In this document: piece by piece, positions 8,749-19,915 of the stretch | Layout: each line of letters starts with the position of its first letter | Numbering within the stretch: position 1 is the first letter of the stretch | Assembly (NCBI RefSeq): GCF_900112795.1 | Contig: NZ_FONA01000006.1 | Location: forward strand, 124,001-188,000 | From: Thermophagus xiamenensis | GTDB lineage: Bacteria; Bacteroidota; Bacteroidia; Bacteroidales; Marinilabiliaceae | Length of the DNA stretch: 64,000 nt | Reading direction: 5' to 3' | The notes under the pieces: generated by a model | The model's database searches: none | Told to the model about the DNA's origin: nothing | The model's input: the letters and a program-made list of their open reading frames with translations, nothing else | Translations under genes and position numbers: made by a program

Positions 8749-11700
8749 CTATTGATTTAATACCCTCATAATCTTTTCACTTTTAACCGTACCTCCAGCT
8801 TCCACACGAATCAAGTATATGCCACTATTTTCCGGAAGGTCAATTTCTGTTTCGGTAAGGTTGGTCTTTACACTTTTTATGAGTCTGCCATTTAGGTCAA
8901 GCACATCGATGGTGGCTTGTGCTGTTTGCAGCAACTCCCGGCTAATTTTTACCAAAGCGTCGGTCTGACGCCCCACGATACGGATGGTGGCCGATGTATT
9001 CTCTCCAGGTTCTTCTACAGATGTGGGCACCTCATTAACCTTAACAAAACGCAATACAAAGCGGTCATGGTCATCACCCATATCTGCAGGCGTATATACA
9101 TATTTATTTTGTTGTCGAAGATTTGTCCGGACACCGGTTTCACCATCTATCAGATAAAGCTCATAGCCATCAGCAAATCGTTCCAAATAAAACTTAAGAG
9201 TCACCTCTCCTTCGATGCGGTTGCGCACACTTAATGGAATATCCAGAGAATCGGCATCCAATTCAGGCAATCCGTTGATAGCATAAGCAACATCATTGAT
9301 GCGGGTATATATTTCGGGCGTACTTGTAGAACTGTTAAACTGTTTTTCAGAATCTTCGGGCCCTGCATCTACCGAGAAATCATCATTAAAATAGATTACG
9401 GCACCATCAATTAAATATCCGTTACCGGCTTCAATACGAATAAGGTTGTAAGAAGTATTTGGGGCAATACTCTTCAGAGGTGCCTCACTTTTGCTTACAC
9501 GCGCCGACGGTTTAACCGTTAAGCGGGCATTGGTCTTTTCAGTCTTCACCCATACCGACTGATAAGGCGGAATATGACTCAATGTACTTTCATCATATCC
9601 TTCCGGGAAAATGGTATAAACACCGGTACCACTATTATAGGTTTGAAGCACGCGTCCGCCATTCACATCAATAAAACTCCACATGGTATTAGAGATTCCG
9701 TCGCGTTCCCATCCCTCAGCATTATCCCAGTCGATAGCCGTCAGATAGGGGTTACCAATCATGTAATAGCCTTTACCATTGAAAGTTTTCTGAACTTCCG
9801 ACTCATAGACGTAACCCGAATAGTCGAGCACTTTTTCCTGTTTATACCAGGCAGCCACATTTTCCATATCATTCAACAAAGGATCACCATTAACGCCGTT
9901 TTCATTTACACGTTCCCATGTATCCTTACCATCTCCGTTGGGGTCACGAAGGATGTAAACCCAGTCATTGGTGGCATCATTATCGGGATAGAACCACTCG
10001 ACCAGGGGTTTTCCGGCGGTGGGATCTTTCAGTGGTGCACTCAAATACCATTTGCCATTGGCTTCGAGGGTTAGTTTGACATTCACCAGCCCCGATTGGT
10101 TCATGGTTTCAGGCAGCATCAATGAGGCCAGATTGTCGTTGGTCGACTCGATGACAATGGTACCGTTATTAATGACATCTTCAGTAATATCGAGAGAGGA
10201 ACCGGGTTTTAGTGTCAGAGTTTTTCCTGCATCGATGGTCAGGCTACTGCACCAGGCACTTTGGTCTTCAGGTATTACCGGGTTATTGGCAGACATACCG
10301 GATTTAATCAATACCGGATTTGCCACCGACGGGACAACGCCGCCCTCCCAGTTGGCACCGTCGAACCAGTCGGTACCGTTACTGCCAATCCAGGTAAAAT
10401 CCTCAATACTTTTTAATCCAAAAGTAAAAAGTCGGCGGGTATTATGTTCGACCGATACGGTTATCACCTTACCACCATTTATATCTCCCCATTTATCGGA
10501 ATAATCAACCTCATTCCATTGCTCATCTTCATAGCTAATAACCATAAAGTTAGAATCGTCGGGATTGATACCACTTTCTCCATCCCATCTTAATACCACC
10601 CTGGCATTATCAGCACTATTGGCCTCAACGCGCCAGTATTCACTATGGCTCACAAATGTGACACCATCGTCGGAGTAACCATCTTCAGATGCGGCATGGT
10701 CAAAATATTGGACGGTCCACACTCCGGTAGATTGAGGACGCACACCGATATTTCCGTACCGGTAATCGTCACCCACGGGGAAGTCGAAGGTAGTTCCGGC
10801 ATTGATGTGCTTTTGCATGGGTCCGTTAACATACCGCAAGTTGGAAGCCCCCGCCACTGCCGAATTACCGGCATTGAGGACTGTAAGTAAAGCATCGTCG
10901 GCGGTATTGATTATACCATTAACAAAAGTCAGTACATTTGTAACTTCTACCGGGCCATTTAAGGTAATACCGGACAGATTGTCTACAGTAAGGTTATAAA
11001 AGTCGCTGCTACCGGTAAAGTCACCATTGATTGTCTGTGCTTTGTCACCCTTCAGCTTAACATCCCCCTGCCGCATATCGAAGATGCCATCGTTGCGCGA
11101 CAAATCACCATAAAGTGTCAACAACCTGTTCTCTTCATTAATTACCGTACCGCCGTCGATGGTCAGGTCACCAAGAACTTTGAGGTCTATATTGGGAAGG
11201 ATACGTTGACCTTCACCACTAAATACCAGATTATTGACTTGTGGCATCTCGGAAAGGACAGAGTAATTACTGGTTCCGGCAAATTCGAGGGTACCACCTT
11301 CAGCCGACAAAAATTCAGTATAATCACCGGCGGGCACAGAGCCTGACTCCAGGATGATACGTCCGGTACCGTTAACCTTACCCAACCGATGATTAAGGGT
11401 AGAGCCCACCCCCAGAGCACCTGTTTGGGTTAGGTTGGTTATGTAGGCTTCATGTCCGTTAGTACGCATCTCTACCTGATGCTTAATGTTTACGATGGCT
11501 CCTTTAGGACCACCGTCGGGCACTTCTCCTCCGCCTACGACGCTCCAGGTGGATGGCTCATCCCAGTAACCGTTATTAATAGTCACAAAAGTCTGTACTT
11601 TATCGGGGATAGCATCGTCGGTTCCGGCGGTATAATCACCGTCGATACCGGCATCGTTAGTACCATCAAATCGGAAATAGAGGATGGTGTTTTCCTCATC

Positions 11701-14700
11701 GAAATCATCTGTTGAAAACTTATTCCAGATGCCGGCCTGTTCATCCAGTATGCGCGCTGTAATATAATCTTCGGCATTGGTGCCGGGCACATCATCGGGA
11801 TGGCCGTGCATGGCCACTGTGGCTGAGAAGCCTTCAATTCCTTCAGCATCCAAAGTCCAGTTGTATTGCAACACATTATCCAGGTCTTCGGCAGGGATGG
11901 TAATGTGAGGTTCATTTGCAGCTTTCACACGGATGTAACCGCCGGCCCGGCCATTGGCCGTAACATTCATCACCACCGGCGTGTACTTACCCGATGAACC
12001 TAAGGGGAAAGTAAATTCTCCCATAGCCCCGGCAGGCAGATATTTCATAATTCCGGCATCGGTAAACGACAGGTTGGTTTGCACCATATTGGTTGCCGAA
12101 AAGTTATCGGTATCATCGCCGGCAAAATGAGCATCCTCACCCAACACCAGCAAATTACGGCCTATATCCAGAATACCATTATTGAGCTTCAGCACATCGG
12201 TAATGGTGGTCGCAGCCGACTGGGTAGGTATCACCACACCCGAAGGATTATCAATCATAAGTCGGGCAATAGCGCCGCCACCGGATAGCTGTTGGGATGC
12301 AGAACCATTCAAGACCATCCCGTTGCCTGAGTCACCACTTTGTACTGAAGCGGCATCGGCGATGGTCACATCGCCTTTAACCATAAGCTCATTTTCACCG
12401 GTATGAACAGAACCCGAAGAGAGCGTCAGGTCATTTTCGACAACTATTTCTGTATTTTCAGCAATTTGCAGTGTAAGATTTCCACCATTTTTTACCAGGT
12501 TATAAAAGGTGGTATTACCCCGGATGGACTGATTTTGGGTTCCACTAAAGTAAGTAGTATTTTCATTGGGGACAAAAGAGCCCTGGTTAATCATATTGCC
12601 CCGGATGGTCAGGTCCAGCCCGTTGGCATTAAAGGTGGCAGATTCGCCGATGTTCAGGTCGCCCTTCAACACCAGTGGCAAGGTTTGCAGACGGACCTCC
12701 ACAGCACCTGTAAGGCTGAGGTTCTCCACCGGCTGATTGGCGTAGATATCAAAAGTGCCTGTCTCGGACCCTTCAACGATATTTATGGTACTACCATCCC
12801 CCAAAGAGATGGTTTCGGGGTCGAAATAGAGGTCGGCCAAACCCGGGGCTTTACTATTGTGGATGGTCAGAGTTGCCCCATCGGCCATGCTAAAGGAACT
12901 TCCGGGATTAAGGATTTCAAAGACGGCACGGGACGATTCACCCCAGCCGTTGATGCCCACTTCTACCACTGCCTCACTGCTGTTAACAGAAAATGAGAGG
13001 ATGCCGGCTTCGGTATTGGGTGATCGGCGAATCTGAGAGCCCACATGAAGTTCACCACTGCCGTTCACCTCTATTTCGGAACGACCGGAAGCCGTATATT
13101 CAATGAAGTTGTTGGTACCCTGGTCGAAACGTGACACCCCGCCATCGTTGATGGTCAGCTTACCGTCGAGCCACAGACCTCCCTCATCGGCATCATTTCC
13201 GCCCAAAGAGACTTGTCCCTGATTAACAACCAGCTCTGCAGTAGAAGGTATTTTAAACAATCCGCCACCGGCGCTGAGCTCGAGGTTGATGTTGGGATGG
13301 TCGAGACTTACAATTCCCGAGTTAAGGGTCAATGGTTTTCGAACTTCATCATTGGGGGCATTGAGAGTAAATTCTCCCGCAAAAGTAACCGAGTCGGTCT
13401 CCGCTTTATCGACCACCACATAACCCAAACGAGTATTCTCATCCCCGGTTTTGGAAAAGAGAGAAGAACCGTCGCCGGCAAAAGTGACTGTTACAGTGTT
13501 AACGTTGTTATTATCATTATACAAATCGACAACTCCGTCATTCTGGATTATATCCCCGAAAATTGTGAGATTATGTTCGAGTTCATCGGTTCCTGCTTCA
13601 TCAACAAGTATACTTCCGGCACCGGTAAAGGTCAAATTGCCCTTTATGGTCATGGCTCTTGCGGTTCCACTGTTGCCAAACTGAATATTTCCTGTATTAA
13701 TAACAACATTCTTTTCCACCACTACGTCTCCATTCGGCTCTGAGCTCATAATCAACGGGGCATCATCCACCAAAAGACCTTTTGCCTTAATATCAACATT
13801 GGCCACGGTTTTAGTTCCTGAACCGGAAATCACCAGATTGGGATATTGGTCCAGCTGATTGGAAAGCGTATAATTATCATCTCCATAATACTCAAAAATG
13901 GCGGTATCGTTGGTCACAAATTCACCAAAGTTGGCATCCGGAACATTTCCTGATGAAATCCGGAACTTACCCGACCCTTTAATTTCAGAGAAATTATGGT
14001 TGACGGTACTGCCTATATCGAGTACCGAACCATTTTCGATGGTTATCTGTGCTGCCTCAGCCCCATTACCGGTGATGTATACCGAATCGTTGTCGCCAAT
14101 GATGACGATGTCTTCAGGGCCGGGAGGGAAATCCCTACGTCTTACACTTCTACCGTTATGCCCGTCAAAGGACCAGGTATCTCTTTCGTTCCAATTACCG
14201 CTTTTGCGGCTGTAAAAAGTACGGGGCTCCTCGATAACTTTAAAAAACAAATAATATGCATCATAAACCGCATAGGTAAAATCCTCTGAAAGATTAGCAC
14301 TATAGGGAAATGCTAAAGTTCTTTCATCATCTTGAAGTACATTTACTCCAAATGTATCATAATCCCCTTTAGTAATTACAATACCTTCGGGGTCATATCT
14401 AATTATAATACTTTGAAAATATGGAACATCAATCACTTCATCCAAGACAAAATCATAACGCAAATTATTTTCCTCCCCATCTAATTCATCCGTTTCCGCA
14501 CACCAATAATAATTCAATGCATATTCTGAGCCCTCTCCTGAAAAGGCAGGATGGTAATCATTGACAGGATTGATGGTGATAAAGCCATCCACATTCAGAT
14601 TGTTTCCTTTGGCATAAACCATAGCCGGTGTGTAACGGGTATTGTCGTTATCCAGAACGCCCACCGGGAAAGTTTGAATCAGTTCATCGGATTTATTTCC

Positions 14701-16998
14701 GGAAAAGCGGACGGGCAGGGTTAATCCCCCGTCGGAACTCAGGCCATTGGTCCGGAACATGGCAGCATTGGCGCCCCAACTCACACCAGAGGCTTTGGTT
14801 AAAGATTGGGTAATTTTCAAATTATAGGCACCGGTATGTACCAACTGACCGGCAGCAAAATGAAGAGTAGATATGGTAATATTACTTAACAATTCTATCT
14901 GAGGCCTGCTGATGGAAGTGTTATTCAATTCCACATTACCAAAGCCATATTCATGGCCGTAGTCAGAATAAATGGTCTGCAGAGAAGAGCCGGCCAACAC
15001 CAACTTTCCGTCGGAAGTCAGGACATTTCCCTTTTTCAGTGAAATATTACCGTAAACAGACAAGATATTATCATCTAAATTGAGATTTCCCTTTTCCACG
15101 AACAATAAGCCATTCACTTTCGCATTTCCGGCATTCAGAACAACCTCATCGGTCACACTGGATTTGGAAACGGTAAGGTTTCCAAATATCAAATCACCTC
15201 CGGAATAATTATTGATTTGTGACACTCCTTCACCGAAAAATGTTGTCACACTATTTCCTAATTCAATATTGGAAGTATTTTGTTGCAGAGTAAGGTCTCC
15301 CCCAACCTTCAGTGCATAATTATTGTCGGACACATTGAGCGTTCCGTTAGTTCCGATGGTCAGGTCGTTAAGGATGGTTAGTTCGCTGTTGAGGATGGCA
15401 GTGGCGGTATTGCTTTGCCCGGTTATTTCAAGGTTATAGAATGGTGCGGTAGAAGATATATTGAAATTTTCTGAGGCACTACCGGTTTGGTTGATTCGTA
15501 TGGTACCGCCGGTGACGCTGTATTTTCCTTCGCCCGATTCTATTTCTATGGCGCGGTTTGCAGAGGTGGCGGCATCCTGTATTTCCATGGTACCGCCGGT
15601 CATGATAAAGACGTTGTTTTCCCCTTTCACGCTAAAGGTAGCTGCGCCGCTGCCTGATAGGTCGCTGCCAATGTCGCCGTACATATAGACGCTACCGCCC
15701 GACTGGTTGTAGGTCCACTTGCCGGTATTATCGCCTGCGCTGCGGAATCCGGGGGTATAGATGGTTCCCCCTTCGATGAGCACCAGGGCGTTGCCGGTGT
15801 CCCAGACCACAAAGCCGTGGGTGCGGGTGTTGAGCGTTCCGTCGGTGATACGAAATTTCCCGAGCACCGATAAGGACTGGATTTCGTTGGCGGCAGTGTT
15901 GACTCCGTCGGCTGTGAAGAGGCCGTCGGCATTGGCATCATCGGCAGTAGTATTGACCTCCACGGCACTGCCGTTGATCCACAAACCACCCGATTGGGGA
16001 ACATAAAAATCATTGGTTCCTTCGGTTAACGAATGAATATAAGTGGCACCGGTCAATTCGAGGGTACCGTTTTTTATGTATAGGGCTTTATCTTCAGTGT
16101 CGTTATTGTTTTGTCCAAACAGTCGGAAATATTGCCGTTGCGAGGGATTGACGGTAAACCGCCAGGTGGGGTCATCCCCCTTGTCGATGATGAGTCGCTG
16201 CAGAAAAGTGGTATTGTTGGCCTGCAGAGTATTGTTGGATTCACCTTTTACTGTCAGAATCACATAGCCATTGGTGGGCGTACTGTCATAATCGGGATTG
16301 GAAAGATTTGTAAGACGGATGGTTCCATTATTAATGATATTTCCCCAGACATAAAGGTAATGGGCAGCATTGGTGGTATACACCGTCATGGATGCTCCGC
16401 TACTGACAATGACATCCCCTTTAACGGTAAGAGAACGGGAAGTAGAATTGTTTCCGAAGCAGAAAGAGCCTTTCAGGACGGAAAAGTCACCATTAACCGT
16501 CAGATTTCCGGCCAGCGTAATAACGGAACCGGTATTTGCGAGGTCAATTTCTACATTATAAAAGGTATTGGAAGAAATGTTATAGTTTTCACCTTTAAAA
16601 ACTACTGTACCTTTTCCTTCGTTAATAAAATGAGAAGCATCACCGGCAGGAAAGTTATCGCTTTCCATTATGATACGCCCGGAGCCGCGAATTTCGGTAA
16701 AGAGGTGTCCCGAAGTATTTTTTAGGTCGAGACGGCCATCCACTGTTAAGACATTGCAATTGGCGATAAATGAATCATCGTCAGTGGGCATGGTGATTGT
16801 CTTCCCGCTCTTGATGACGGCATTGTCACCACTCAAGGGATAGCCCTCATCAGCGGTCACATATACAGCAGCGGCGGGGTCTAAGGTCCAGTTTTCCGGA
16901 TTGTTCCAGTCACCTGAATTGATGGCATACCAGGTTTGCTGTGCCTGAGCTGTCCATCCTAAAATAAACAGTAAACAAACGAAGTAAAATTGCTTCAT
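8749..16998 (-). CDS. Giant T9SS-secreted repeat protein (2749 aa)
   Basis: A very large exported surface or secreted protein. The start is taken at MKQFYFVCLLFILGW (16998), because it begins a clear signal peptide ending in AQAQQ; 14 more upstream codons are open. The chain has modules of the form W/Y-x-x-x-SGNW-x-x-x-x-W near residues 22 (INSGDWNNPENW), 924 (RKSGNWNERDTW), 1803 (NNGYWDEPSTW) and 2199. Between them are long Asn/Gly/Thr-rich beta-solenoid-like repeats with a G-D-L-T-I rhythm. The last ~80 residues form a type A T9SS sorting domain (DVLDLNGRLIKSV ... SGIYLIRVEAGG) ending KIMRVLNQ. The part from about 2240 to the end is nearly copied in the 769-aa neighbour. A structural or adhesive role is inferred; no enzyme motif is seen. 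Confidence 0.88.
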   Translation of the reverse strand: MKQFYFVCLLFILGWTAQAQQTWYAINSGDWNNPENWTLDPAAAVYVTADEGYPLSGDNAVIKSGKTITMPTDDDSFIANCNVLTVDGRLDLKNTSGHLFTEIRGSGRIIMESDNFPAGDASHFINEGKGTVVFKGENYNISSNTFYNVEIDLANTGSVITLAGNLTVNGDFSVLKGSFCFGNNSTSRSLTVKGDVIVSSGASMTVYTTNAAHYLYVWGNIINNGTIRLTNLSNPDYDSTPTNGYVILTVKGESNNTLQANNTTFLQRLIIDKGDDPTWRFTVNPSQRQYFRLFGQNNNDTEDKALYIKNGTLELTGATYIHSLTEGTNDFYVPQSGGLWINGSAVEVNTTADDANADGLFTADGVNTAANEIQSLSVLGKFRITDGTLNTRTHGFVVWDTGNALVLIEGGTIYTPGFRSAGDNTGKWTYNQSGGSVYMYGDIGSDLSGSGAATFSVKGENNVFIMTGGTMEIQDAATSANRAIEIESGEGKYSVTGGTIRINQTGSASENFNISSTAPFYNLEITGQSNTATAILNSELTILNDLTIGTNGTLNVSDNNYALKVGGDLTLQQNTSNIELGNSVTTFFGEGVSQINNYSGGDLIFGNLTVSKSSVTDEVVLNAGNAKVNGLLFVEKGNLNLDDNILSVYGNISLKKGNVLTSDGKLVLAGSSLQTIYSDYGHEYGFGNVELNNTSISRPQIELLSNITISTLHFAAGQLVHTGAYNLKITQSLTKASGVSWGANAAMFRTNGLSSDGGLTLPVRFSGNKSDELIQTFPVGVLDNDNTRYTPAMVYAKGNNLNVDGFITINPVNDYHPAFSGEGSEYALNYYWCAETDELDGEENNLRYDFVLDEVIDVPYFQSIIIRYDPEGIVITKGDYDTFGVNVLQDDERTLAFPYSANLSEDFTYAVYDAYYLFFKVIEEPRTFYSRKSGNWNERDTWSFDGHNGRSVRRRDFPPGPEDIVIIGDNDSVYITGNGAEAAQITIENGSVLDIGSTVNHNFSEIKGSGKFRISSGNVPDANFGEFVTNDTAIFEYYGDDNYTLSNQLDQYPNLVISGSGTKTVANVDIKAKGLLVDDAPLIMSSEPNGDVVVEKNVVINTGNIQFGNSGTARAMTIKGNLTFTGAGSILVDEAGTDELEHNLTIFGDIIQNDGVVDLYNDNNNVNTVTVTFAGDGSSLFSKTGDENTRLGYVVVDKAETDSVTFAGEFTLNAPNDEVRKPLTLNSGIVSLDHPNINLELSAGGGLFKIPSTAELVVNQGQVSLGGNDADEGGLWLDGKLTINDGGVSRFDQGTNNFIEYTASGRSEIEVNGSGELHVGSQIRRSPNTEAGILSFSVNSSEAVVEVGINGWGESSRAVFEILNPGSSFSMADGATLTIHNSKAPGLADLYFDPETISLGDGSTINIVEGSETGTFDIYANQPVENLSLTGAVEVRLQTLPLVLKGDLNIGESATFNANGLDLTIRGNMINQGSFVPNENTTYFSGTQNQSIRGNTTFYNLVKNGGNLTLQIAENTEIVVENDLTLSSGSVHTGENELMVKGDVTIADAASVQSGDSGNGMVLNGSASQQLSGGGAIARLMIDNPSGVVIPTQSAATTITDVLKLNNGILDIGRNLLVLGEDAHFAGDDTDNFSATNMVQTNLSFTDAGIMKYLPAGAMGEFTFPLGSSGKYTPVVMNVTANGRAGGYIRVKAANEPHITIPAEDLDNVLQYNWTLDAEGIEGFSATVAMHGHPDDVPGTNAEDYITARILDEQAGIWNKFSTDDFDEENTILYFRFDGTNDAGIDGDYTAGTDDAIPDKVQTFVTINNGYWDEPSTWSVVGGGEVPDGGPKGAIVNIKHQVEMRTNGHEAYITNLTQTGALGVGSTLNHRLGKVNGTGRIILESGSVPAGDYTEFLSAEGGTLEFAGTSNYSVLSEMPQVNNLVFSGEGQRILPNIDLKVLGDLTIDGGTVINEENRLLTLYGDLSRNDGIFDMRQGDVKLKGDKAQTINGDFTGSSDFYNLTVDNLSGITLNGPVEVTNVLTFVNGIINTADDALLTVLNAGNSAVAGASNLRYVNGPMQKHINAGTTFDFPVGDDYRYGNIGVRPQSTGVWTVQYFDHAASEDGYSDDGVTFVSHSEYWRVEANSADNARVVLRWDGESGINPDDSNFMVISYEDEQWNEVDYSDKWGDINGGKVITVSVEHNTRRLFTFGLKSIEDFTWIGSNGTDWFDGANWEGGVVPSVANPVLIKSGMSANNPVIPEDQSAWCSSLTIDAGKTLTLKPGSSLDITEDVINNGTIVIESTNDNLASLMLPETMNQSGLVNVKLTLEANGKWYLSAPLKDPTAGKPLVEWFYPDNDATNDWVYILRDPNGDGKDTWERVNENGVNGDPLLNDMENVAAWYKQEKVLDYSGYVYESEVQKTFNGKGYYMIGNPYLTAIDWDNAEGWERDGISNTMWSFIDVNGGRVLQTYNSGTGVYTIFPEGYDESTLSHIPPYQSVWVKTEKTNARLTVKPSARVSKSEAPLKSIAPNTSYNLIRIEAGNGYLIDGAVIYFNDDFSVDAGPEDSEKQFNSSTSTPEIYTRINDVAYAINGLPELDADSLDIPLSVRNRIEGEVTLKFYLERFADGYELYLIDGETGVRTNLRQQNKYVYTPADMGDDHDRFVLRFVKVNEVPTSVEEPGENTSATIRIVGRQTDALVKISRELLQTAQATIDVLDLNGRLIKSVKTNLTETEIDLPENSGIYLIRVEAGGTVKSEKIMRVLNQ

Positions 16999-17605
16999 AT
17001 ACCTAACTTTTATGCCTGTGACAAGGTTGCAAAACACCACAAACTTAATGTTTATACCGTCGAAAAAAAGTTATTGTTAATAAGCTTTGAGGAAAGAGAA
17101 ACAGTTATTGACGAATTAAGCTTAATTGTAGATTAAGCATTCCTACAATTCATTTTGGGAAAAACGGCGGAACAAGGAAGAAATATCATCATACCAAAAG
17201 TCAATGAATAAAGCTTTTACAGAATAATACATCTTCAAAGCCGCAATTATATTGACAATGGGGAAGTAGCAATAGAACATTGGGAGGATAAATGTATGTT
17301 TTGAAAATATTAAATTATTCGAAACCGAAAAATCACCTTCTAAAGTAAAAAATCACCAATATTTGTAACATAAAATATTTTACTTCTTCGACAACGGCAG
17401 GGATGACCGGCTATTGGAACGATCAGCAATTCTATATTCGCCGGTATATCTGTCTTTAAAAATCAGGACGGGACATTAGTCAACAAGTGGTTAGTGTTAA
17501 ATAACTAGTGACTAACGACTAACCACTAATAACTACTTTTAAGAGCCAATATTTCAATGAAGTAAGTAAATTTTATACGGATGAAACGAGCATGGCAAGG
17601 CGGTT
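16999..17605. repeat. Intergenic region with reverse-oriented dispersed repeat
   Basis: This is the spacer between the two T9SS genes. From 17480 to 17600 it holds a copy of the dispersed repeat in reverse orientation: TTAGTNN heptads with inverted arms, then AAGTAAGTAAATTTTATACG, then GGATGAAACGAGCATGGC (17579-17596), the left arm of the hairpin element. The repeat runs up to 10 bases from the stop codon of the 769-aa gene. The part 16999-17479 is AT-rich, without a gene, and should contain the promoter of the 2749-aa gene. Confidence 0.75.
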
Positions 17606-19915
17606 TTACCTTGCTACTTTTTCGGTTTTAACCACACCACCTGCAGAGACGCGCAGCATGTAAACTCCACTTTTATTGGGTAAGTCTATATGAGTTTCTG
17701 TGGCACGGGTTTGAATGGTCTTCACCAGATGACCGCTAAGGTCCAACACCTGAATATTAGCTTCGGCATTTTGCAACAGGTCGGGACTGATCTGCAGTAA
17801 AGCGTAGTCGCGTTGATTAATAATATTTATATCAAATTGTTGAGACTCTTCCACGATATCCTTTACGGCGGTGGCCACTTCTTTTACTTTTACAAGGCAC
17901 AACACAAAGCGGTCATGGACATCACCCATTTCTACAGGGGTATAGACATAATTATTTTGTTGTCGAAGATTAGTTATGGCCCCTGTTTCTCCATCTAAGA
18001 GATAAAGCTCATAGCCATCGGCAAATTGTTCCAAATAAAATTTCAGGGTCACTTCACTATCGATGCGGTTGCGTACGCTCAAAGGTATTTCCAGCGTATC
18101 GGTGTCCAATTCAGGCAATCCGTTAATGGCATAAGCCATATCGTTGATTCGAGTGTATACCTCGGGCGTACTCGCTGAACTGTTAAACTGTTTTTCTGAA
18201 TCTTCGGGTCCTGCATCTACCAAGAAATCATCATTAAAATAAATTACCGCACCATCGAGCAAATACCCGTTATCGGCTTCAATACGAATCAAATTATAAG
18301 AAATGTGTTGGGCAATACTTTTCAGAGGGACTTCACTTTGACTAACGCGCGCCGACGGTTTAACCGTTAAGCTGGCAATGGCTTTCTCTGCCTTAATCCA
18401 TACTGATTGATATGGTGGTATATGACTCAGTGTACTTTCATCATATCCTTTCGGGAAGATGGTGTATACACCAGTACTATTATTATAAGTCTGTAGAAGC
18501 CTTTCACCATTATGATCGAAGAAACTCCACATGGTAGCAGAAATGCCATCCCTCACCCATCCGGTTGGATTATCCCAGTCAATGGCGGACAAATAGGGAT
18601 TTCCGATCATATAATAACCTTTGCCGTTGAATGTTTTCTGCACCTCCGACGCATAAACGTTGCCCGAATAATCAAGCACCTTCTCCTGTTTATACCAGGC
18701 GGCGACATTCTCCATATCTTGAAGGTACCTATAACCATTTACTCCGTCCTCATCTACCCGTATCCAATTATCTCTACCATCACCATCAGGGTCGCGAAGG
18801 ATATATACCCAATCATTATCGGCATCATTATCGGGATAGAACCACTCAACCAGAGGTTTTCCCGCATCTTGATCCTTCAGCGGCGCAGTTAAATACCATT
18901 TGCCATTGGCTTCGAGTGATAGATTGACATTCACCAGCCCCGATTTGGTCATGGTTTCAGGCAACATCAGCGATGCCAGACTATCGTTGGTGGATTTGAG
19001 AATGATGGTTCCCTTATTGTTAACATCACCGGTAATTTCGAGAAAGGAACCGGGGTTCACTGTAAGGGTAGCAGAAGTATTCAGAGTGAGCTTTTCAAGG
19101 GTAACATCGCCGTCGATGACCGGTGCAATGCCGGAATTCGTGATAATCACTTTAGACGCTGCATCAGGCACCTCTTGGTTTTCCCAGTTATTTGCATTAT
19201 TCCATTCGCTGCTGTAAGTCCCCAGCCACTGTAATCCGGAAGTAATAAGTCCAATGCTTTCCACCAGATCGGCCAGGTCACTCCCCTGTTCATCCTCCAG
19301 AAAATCAGTAAGGGTTCCGTACTCTCCTTTTTCGACAAGGCTCCAAGAGGGCCCGGTAATTTGTGCATCGGGATTCAGGATATAAATATCATCTTCTTTA
19401 GCTTTTAGCCCTCCCCCATTATGAGTAAAATCACCACCCACAATCAGATTTCCATTATTCTGAACCTGCGTGTTTGATGAGGTATAAAAATCGCCTATTA
19501 CAATAACATCGCCATTCACCTTAAGCGATGATCCCGTAGAAGATAAATTTCCGTGGACAATCAGGGTAGCATCTTTAGCTACTGAAATACCTGCCGAACC
19601 GGAGAGGTCTCCGAAAATTTCCACGTAGGCGCCGTTATTTAGTATCAGTCCGCTCCATCGATTGTTGGCATAATTTCCCGCAACGAGAAAAGAGTCATTC
19701 ACCTCCACCGTTACAGGATTTAAATCCCCGTTACGGGTAATGGTACCATTGATGGTCATTTTCCGGTCCACATTGCCATCCACCGGCGGTATGGTTTCCT
19801 CCCATATTTCGCTATCTTCAAAATTTCCGGTCACATTCTTACTAATGTAATTCCAGCCGGCAAAAGCACTCACGCCCATAAACCATCCCAATAAAATCAA
19901 GTAAAATTTCCTCAT
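17606..19915 (-). CDS. T9SS type A sorting-domain protein (769 aa), paralogue of neighbour
   Basis: An exported protein with a signal peptide (MRKFYLILLGWFMGVSAFAG). The N-terminal part (about 20-235) is a beta-repeat region with the module SKNVTGNFEDSEIW. A second module, YSSEWNNANNW, is near residue 240. From about 265 to 769 it closely matches the end of the 2749-aa neighbour, including the long SLASLMLPETM...GLVN block and the C-terminal sorting domain (IQVLDLSGHLVKTI ... SGVYMLRVSAGG). It stops at VVKTEKVAR, a few residues shorter than the neighbour's KIMRVLNQ, and the stop lies next to a dispersed repeat. The pair arose by duplication. Function beyond secretion is unknown. Confidence 0.87.
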   Translation of the reverse strand: MRKFYLILLGWFMGVSAFAGWNYISKNVTGNFEDSEIWEETIPPVDGNVDRKMTINGTITRNGDLNPVTVEVNDSFLVAGNYANNRWSGLILNNGAYVEIFGDLSGSAGISVAKDATLIVHGNLSSTGSSLKVNGDVIVIGDFYTSSNTQVQNNGNLIVGGDFTHNGGGLKAKEDDIYILNPDAQITGPSWSLVEKGEYGTLTDFLEDEQGSDLADLVESIGLITSGLQWLGTYSSEWNNANNWENQEVPDAASKVIITNSGIAPVIDGDVTLEKLTLNTSATLTVNPGSFLEITGDVNNKGTIILKSTNDSLASLMLPETMTKSGLVNVNLSLEANGKWYLTAPLKDQDAGKPLVEWFYPDNDADNDWVYILRDPDGDGRDNWIRVDEDGVNGYRYLQDMENVAAWYKQEKVLDYSGNVYASEVQKTFNGKGYYMIGNPYLSAIDWDNPTGWVRDGISATMWSFFDHNGERLLQTYNNSTGVYTIFPKGYDESTLSHIPPYQSVWIKAEKAIASLTVKPSARVSQSEVPLKSIAQHISYNLIRIEADNGYLLDGAVIYFNDDFLVDAGPEDSEKQFNSSASTPEVYTRINDMAYAINGLPELDTDTLEIPLSVRNRIDSEVTLKFYLEQFADGYELYLLDGETGAITNLRQQNNYVYTPVEMGDVHDRFVLCLVKVKEVATAVKDIVEESQQFDINIINQRDYALLQISPDLLQNAEANIQVLDLSGHLVKTIQTRATETHIDLPNKSGVYMLRVSAGGVVKTEKVAR

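Noticed and set aside
10019-16725. Many 60-200 codon plus-strand frames opposite the 2749-aa gene
   Set aside because: They are shadows of a repetitive gene with regular codon structure; none shows a recognisable domain.
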